Shown: piece by piece, positions 4,675 to 6,006 of the stretch
Numbering within the stretch: the stretch's first letter is position 1
Layout: every line of letters begins with the position of its first letter
Assembly (NCBI GenBank): GCA_030430105.1
Contig: JAUIFW010000061.1
Span: 1 to 6,006 of the forward strand
Length of the DNA: 6,006 bases
Reading direction: 5' to 3'
Origin: a bacterium
Lineage (GTDB): Bacteria > Patescibacteria > Gracilibacteria > 1-14-2-50-48-13
Program-made: the position numbers and the translations under genes
The notes under the pieces: model-generated
The model's input: only the letters and a program-made list of their open reading frames with translations
Database searches by the model: none
Told to the model about the DNA's origin: nothing

Positions 4675-5196
4675 TTAGAACGCGAGGCTTTGTTGCAGGC
4701 AATGACTTTTTGCTATGCTTCTCAGTCGCTCTATATCTTCATCTTTTATATGGATGTCTTTTATTGTATTGGAGTAGGTTTTTTTCCAGTGCCTGTATCC
4801 AGTAATTTTAGATGTTATGTAGTTGTTGTATCCAACTTCTTGTGTGTATACCTCTTCGGTTGCTCCATAGCAGAATCCGCATATCAAACTGCCTTGCGAT
4901 CCATGTTCATTTGGGCATACAGCTCGTCCTTTGTCTTCGATAGTTATGTACACGACCATCTTGCACCTAGATAGGATTAACAGCACGTCTTTGGGATCTA
5001 GTCTTATGCTGTAATTATCTTCTCCAATTTTGATTGATGTTGGAAATGTTTCATTCCAGAATTTCGCAACTTCGTGTTTGATGTAGGCTTTGTGCTCATC
5101 GGAAAGTATCCCTAGTCGCAGAACTTTGCTCATTGTTTCTGATTTTTGAGCATCAATTAGCTGCTGGTATTCCGCAGTAATGTGTAATGTATCCAT
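4675..5196 (-). CDS. Hypothetical protein, 173 aa, with Cys/His cluster (possible CHC2-like zinc finger)
   Basis: Not recognised with confidence. The ATG at 5196-5194 has the best ribosome site in the window, AAGGAG 7 nt upstream, so start and strand are secure. The N-terminal third (1-60) looks helical and charged. The centre holds a candidate metal site: C94-P-N-E-H98, then C106-G-F-C109, spacing C-x3-H-x7-C-x2-C. The preceding DVLLILSRCK (70-79) and the trailing CGFCYG recall the CHC2 zinc-finger module of DNA primases (DVxxxLSR...CPFH...CFGCG), but the finger is much shorter than the usual one, so this is only a lead. The C-terminal part (120-173) is tyrosine- and lysine-rich and includes an H165-C166 pair. 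No membrane segment is seen. It is divergent from the TrmB-family gene at 5353 and ends at the shared terminator. Confidence 0.75.
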   Translation of the reverse strand: MDTLHITAEYQQLIDAQKSETMSKVLRLGILSDEHKAYIKHEVAKFWNETFPTSIKIGEDNYSIRLDPKDVLLILSRCKMVVYITIEDKGRAVCPNEHGSQGSLICGFCYGATEEVYTQEVGYNNYITSKITGYRHWKKTYSNTIKDIHIKDEDIERLRSIAKSHCLQQSLAF

Positions 5197-5203
5197 AGAA
5201 ATT

Positions 5204-5209
5204 CTCCTT
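5204..5209 (-). promoter_or_regulatory. Strong ribosome binding site of the minus-strand gene
   Basis: On the minus strand AAGGAG lies 7 nt before the ATG, near-ideal spacing. Most other genes in this window lack a clear Shine-Dalgarno sequence, so this one stands out and secures the start of the 173-aa protein. Confidence 0.8.
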
Positions 5210-5223
5210 TTTGGTTTGTCCTT

Positions 5224-5252
5224 ATCTTATGGAGAAAAGCTCTATAGCTCAA
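5224..5252 (-). promoter_or_regulatory. Probable promoter of the minus-strand gene
   Basis: Read on the minus strand, TTGAGC (5252-5247) is followed by a 17-bp spacer and TAAGAT (5229-5224); each hexamer matches consensus at four of six positions. Initiation would fall near 5217, giving a leader of about 20 nt that contains the AAGGAG site. A copy of the 16-bp direct repeat (5253-5268) abuts the -35. Confidence 0.5.
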
Positions 5253-5380
5253 ATTTTCGACCTACTCGTTTAGATCTTTATTCTTTGACTCTCCTTGCTA
5301 CTTTCTCTTGCTTGTCGTAAAAATATGACAACTTATTCGACTTATTGATACTGTGTTTTCTGACATTTTAGACTTACTCG
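5253..5380. repeat. Three copies of a 16-bp direct repeat, candidate regulator operators
   Basis: Copy A ATTTTCGACCTACTCG (5253-5268) and copy C ATTTTAGACTTACTCG (5365-5380) match at 14 of 16 positions. A weaker copy B, TTATTCGACTTATTGA (5333-5348), matches A at 10 of 16. The shared core is TTCGACYTA. A abuts the divergent gene's -35, B lies just before the regulator's start, and C lies within its first codons. The arrangement fits binding sites for the adjacent TrmB-family protein, but no binding is shown by sequence alone. Copy C may be constrained by coding, so part of the match could be chance. Confidence 0.4.
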
Positions 5381-6006
5381 GACTTACGAAACGTGAGCAG
5401 GATTTGTTTCTTCAGATAGCGAGAATTGGCTCTGCCCCCGCTAGTGTGATTGCTCGTAAGTGTTTGCTCAAACGAACAACCTGTTATCAGATCCTGGAGG
5501 AAATGGTGCGACGTGGCTTTGTGAAGCGGACAATTATTGCGAAGGTTCGGTACTATATGGCCAAGAGCCCAGAGGAACTTCTTCGTTTGGTAGAACGGGA
5601 GCAGCACAAACTTCTTGAAGCACAGGCCAAGCTGGTGGAGAAACAGGACGAATTTGATATGTTGTATCATACCCACCCAAAAGAAACGGAAGTGGTTTTT
5701 TATGAAGGTTTTGATGACATTGCAAAGATGTATGAGCTTATCCTTGAACAAGGTGAAACGGTGTATTCGTTGATTCAAAAACAATCTTCTGAGCATCATG
5801 TGTTACAGAAATTTTGGCAATGGTATAGAAAGACTCGTTTGGAGAAAGGGATTCAAAGTGTGTCTTTAGTGAATGATGTGGAAGAGTCTCAGGTATATAT
5901 TGAGGCGGCGCATCAGGTGAATCGTAGAATTGGAGTTGTTCCTTTCGAGGATATTCAGTTTTTTGGGGATATAAAGGTTGCGGGTAATGTGCTCGCAATC
6001 ATGTCT
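5353..6006 (+). CDS. TrmB-family transcriptional regulator, 3' end cut by window
   Basis: The frame is open from a TGA at 5326 to the window end. GTG 5353 is the first good start and gives 218 residues (MFSDILDLLGLTKREQDLF...). Residues 11-70 form a winged helix-turn-helix of the TrmB type: LTKREQDLFLQIARIGSAPA, then ARKCLLKRTTCYQILEEMVRRGFVKR, the recognition region and wing. Residues 72-104 form a charged helix likely to make a dimeric coiled coil (SPEELLRLVEREQHKLLEAQ). From about 109 the effector part begins with PKETEVVFYEGFDDIAKMYELIL, the usual opening of the TrmB C-terminal domain in small-genome bacteria. TrmB proteins control sugar or other metabolic genes in Archaea; the ligand here is unknown. 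No Shine-Dalgarno is visible before the GTG. It is divergent from the 173-aa gene with a 156-bp gap containing direct repeats, suggesting autoregulation and control of that neighbour. Confidence 0.85.
   Translation, partial: MFSDILDLLGLTKREQDLFLQIARIGSAPASVIARKCLLKRTTCYQILEEMVRRGFVKRTIIAKVRYYMAKSPEELLRLVEREQHKLLEAQAKLVEKQDEFDMLYHTHPKETEVVFYEGFDDIAKMYELILEQGETVYSLIQKQSSEHHVLQKFWQWYRKTRLEKGIQSVSLVNDVEESQVYIEAAHQVNRRIGVVPFEDIQFFGDIKVAGNVLAIMS

Noticed and set aside
4690..4974. 94-residue plus-strand frame with hydrophobic, aromatic-rich sequence
   Set aside because: It is antisense to the 173-aa gene, which has a strong ribosome site, a promoter and a terminator.
182..5196. Alternative genetic code (UGA as glycine), considered because of the likely lineage and because no complete gene ends in TGA
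   Set aside because: Long frames with GGN glycine codons and no in-frame TGA fit the standard code; five stop codons are too few to read anything into the absence of TGA.
5374..5799. 141-residue minus-strand frame
   Set aside because: It is antisense to the TrmB-family gene, whose winged-helix and effector motifs are clear; the antisense product has no recognisable features.

Overview
The window looks like chromosomal DNA of a bacterium with short intergenic gaps and mostly weak or absent Shine-Dalgarno sequences. It carries a tRNA with an encoded CCA end, a THUMP/Trm11-like RNA methylase, a surface protein with thrombospondin type-3 calcium repeats, and a TrmB-family regulator. This mix suggests a candidate-phyla-radiation lineage (Peregrinibacteria-like is my best guess), but nothing here fixes the taxonomy. 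The standard genetic code fits: the five complete genes end in TAG or TAA, and I see no in-frame TGA inside them.

Left part (1-1640): a divergent pair. A 5'-terminal gene fragment on the minus strand (159 down to 1, running off the edge) encodes an exported or membrane-anchored protein. On the plus strand (182-1438) is a Trm11/TrmG10-like RNA methyltransferase with an unusual catalytic motif IV. The methylase is followed by a run of 7-bp tandem repeats; one of them forms the left arm of a Rho-independent terminator. A good extended -10 promoter follows.

Centre (1637-3000): a predicted surface protein with a signal peptide, two calcium-binding DxDxDG repeats, a beta-rich ectodomain and a C-terminal membrane anchor. 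Next come a tRNA promoter and tRNA-Asn(GTT). A perfect 10-bp inverted repeat uses the tRNA's own 3' end as its left arm.

Right-centre (2970-4680): consensus -35 and -10 hexamers (TTGACA, 16 bp, TATAAT) precede about 130 nt of probable structured leader with competing pairings, then a 273-aa protein of unknown function. A stem-loop separates this gene from a small class I SAM-dependent methyltransferase. A perfect 28-bp palindrome then serves as terminator for this gene and for the convergent gene beyond it.

Right end (4675-6006): a minus-strand gene for a small cysteine/histidine-containing protein, possibly with a CHC2-like zinc finger, is divergent from a TrmB-family winged-helix regulator truncated by the window end. 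The 156-bp region between them holds a minus-strand promoter and three copies of a 16-bp direct repeat (one in the regulator's first codons). This suggests that the regulator controls itself and the divergent gene. This pair and the structured leader at 3004-3132 are the most interesting parts of the window.
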